64,000 nucleotides of DNA from Polaribacter atrinae. GTDB lineage: Bacteria; Bacteroidota; Bacteroidia; Flavobacteriales; Flavobacteriaceae. A program made the position numbers and the translations under genes. Position 1 is the first letter of the stretch. The number at the start of each line of letters is the position of its first letter. Under the pieces are notes generated by a model. That model saw nothing but the letters and a program-made list of their open reading frames with translations, made no database searches and was not told the DNA's origin. Shown here piece after piece: positions 62,977 to 64,000 of the stretch. The DNA lies in the NCBI RefSeq assembly GCF_038023995.1, contig NZ_CP150660.1, positions 2,540,501 through 2,604,500 on the forward strand, in the 5' to 3' direction.

Positions 62977-63579
62977 ATGAAATCAATTACAATTAAAGGA
63001 TCAAAAAGAGAAAGCGTAGGTAAAGTAGCAACTAAAGCCTTACGTAATGCTGGTATGGTTCCTTGCGTTATATACGGAGGAGAAAACCCAATACATTTTT
63101 CAGCAGAAGAAAAAGCATTTAAAAAGTTGGTATTCACTCCAAACGTTTATACAGCAAGTATTGATGTTGATGGACAAAAAATACCAGCGGTTTTACAAGA
63201 CATTCAGTTTCACCCAGTAACAGACAAGATTATTCACGTAGATTTTTATCAATTATTTGATGATAAAGAAATTACAATGAAGATTCCTGTAAAATTAACT
63301 GGTACTTCTCCAGGAGTATTAAATGGTGGTTCTTTACGTTTTACAAACCGTAAATTAAGAGTAAAAGCTTTACCTGCTAACTTACCAGATTTTGTAACTG
63401 CAGATATTTCTAAATTAAAAATTGGAAATAAATTAGTAATAACATCTTTACCAACAGAAGGGTATACATTTATGCACCCAGACAATACAGTTGTTGTTCA
63501 AGTAAGAACATCTCGTAATGCTACTGTTTCTGCAGACGATGAAGATGAAGAAGAAGCTACAGAAGCTGCTGCAGAATAA
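62977..63579 (+). CDS. rplY: 50S ribosomal protein L25/general stress protein Ctc
   Basis: This 200-residue protein has the L25 N-terminal domain ([58 protein letters not shown]). The Ctc-type C-terminal TL5 domain follows ([44 protein letters not shown]), with an acidic Asp/Glu/Ala tail. L25 binds 5S rRNA in the large subunit. The longer two-domain form is normal for Bacteroidetes. It is 19 bases after prs and probably in the same transcript. A good terminator follows. Confidence 0.95.
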   Translation: MKSITIKGSKRESVGKVATKALRNAGMVPCVIYGGENPIHFSAEEKAFKKLVFTPNVYTASIDVDGQKIPAVLQDIQFHPVTDKIIHVDFYQLFDDKEITMKIPVKLTGTSPGVLNGGSLRFTNRKLRVKALPANLPDFVTADISKLKIGNKLVITSLPTEGYTFMHPDNTVVVQVRTSRNATVSADDEDEEEATEAAAE

Positions 63580-63602
63580 ATTATTTTGCACACATAAATT
63601 AC

Positions 63603-63635
63603 AAAAAGCGTTACAAATTTGTAGCGCTTTTTTTT
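63603..63635 (+). terminator. Terminator after the L25/Ctc gene
   Basis: A stem of about 14 bp (AAAAGCGTTACAAA with TTTGTAGCGCTTTT, one G-T pair) is followed by a T-run, 23 bases after the stop codon. Confidence 0.85.
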
Positions 63636-63693
63636 GCGCTTATAATTATAGTTAGGCAATCTAAATTTATTTAATTCTTCTTATTTTTGAAGA

Positions 63694-64000
63694 ATGAATC
63701 TTACAAACTTTTTTTCTAAAATATTTGGTATTAAAGTTGAATCTAAAGGAGAGTTGATGAAGAAATTTTTAATTATTGGTTTAGGTAACATTGGTGAACA
63801 GTATGTAAATACACGTCATAATATTGGATTTAAAATTCTTGATGAGGTTGCAGCAGAATACAACGTAACTTTTGAGACTGAAAAGCTAGGTGATGTAGCT
63901 GCCTTTCGTTTTAAAGGAAGAACATTTATTTTACTAAAACCAAGTACATATATGAATTTAAGTGGAAAAGCAGTAAAATATTGGATGGATAAAGAAAATA
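63694..64000 (+). CDS. pth: Peptidyl-tRNA hydrolase (3' partial)
   Basis: The frame runs past the window end. The core begins MKKFLIIGLGNIGEQYVNTRHNIGFKILDEVA, with the catalytic His in NTRHNIGF, and later FILLKPSTYMNLSGKAVKYW, both hallmarks of bacterial Pth. The enzyme frees tRNA from stalled peptidyl-tRNA. Two starts are possible. The ATG at 63694 adds a 21-residue basic leader (MNLTNFFSKIFGIKVESKGEL), as seen in other Flavobacteriia. The ATG at 63757 follows an AAAGGAG sequence that looks like a Shine-Dalgarno site. Its place after L25 is the standard order. Confidence 0.93.
   Translation, partial: MNLTNFFSKIFGIKVESKGELMKKFLIIGLGNIGEQYVNTRHNIGFKILDEVAAEYNVTFETEKLGDVAAFRFKGRTFILLKPSTYMNLSGKAVKYWMDKEN

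Overview
The window is AT-rich DNA from a marine member of the Flavobacteriaceae, close to Polaribacter, Algibacter or Formosa in style. The evidence is a type IX secretion sorting tail, AT-rich start regions in place of strong Shine-Dalgarno sites, promoter boxes of the TAnnTTTG type, a hybrid two-component regulator with an AraC output domain, several S1 sulfatases, and a Bacteroidetes-type tyrosine recombinase. The genus is inferred, not proven.

Bases 1-5800 hold the end of a rubredoxin-domain protein, an alginate-export-type porin, a HAD phosphatase, a sodium/solute symporter, a truncated gene and a secreted LamG protein. Bases 6296-12410 are a run of three lipoprotein sulfatases (the first broken by two compensating frameshifts) and a GH30 glycosidase. 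Bases 12830-21317 are an L-fucose catabolic locus: kinase, isomerase and a RhaD-type aldolase facing an AraC regulator, then lactaldehyde dehydrogenase (with one frameshift), FucP and a mutarotase. Together with the sulfatases this suggests use of a sulfated, fucose-containing algal polysaccharide. No SusC/SusD pair is present. Bases 21410-27913 are an amino-sugar operon (nucleotidyltransferase, NahK-type kinase, NagP-type transporter, NagB-PIG-L fusion) divergent from a LacI regulator with a visible operator. Bases 28357-39927 hold a GH109 enzyme beside the remnant of a lost gene, a 1363-residue hybrid two-component regulator, a GH2 beta-galactosidase and a GMC oxidoreductase with its small partner.

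Bases 40089-61823 are an integrated island of about 21.7 kb, inserted in the 3' end of a tRNA-Leu(CAA) gene and bounded by 21-base direct repeats. Its left end has a tyrosine recombinase, an excisionase-like protein, a replication-initiator-like protein, a DnaC-like ATPase, an iteron-like repeat block and an orphan HipB-like repressor. Its cargo is a single-strand DNA phosphorothioation (Ssp-type) defence locus. SspA (cysteine desulfurase) heads one operon with a PLD-nuclease/helicase, a 75-residue protein, a Rad50/DndD-like ATPase with a zinc hook, and a 183-residue protein. A probable free-standing phosphorothioate-binding domain and a frameshifted PD-(D/E)XK-type nuclease follow. A convergent operon holds SspB (DUF4007), SspC (large ATPase), SspD (DndC-like), a DUF262 protein lacking the usual HNH part, and a SIR2-domain protein. 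The DUF262 plus SIR2 pair, in place of a fused SspE, is the best candidate for an undescribed phosphorothioate-sensing, NAD-depleting effector.

Beyond the tRNA the chromosome resumes with prs, the L25/Ctc ribosomal protein gene and the start of pth.
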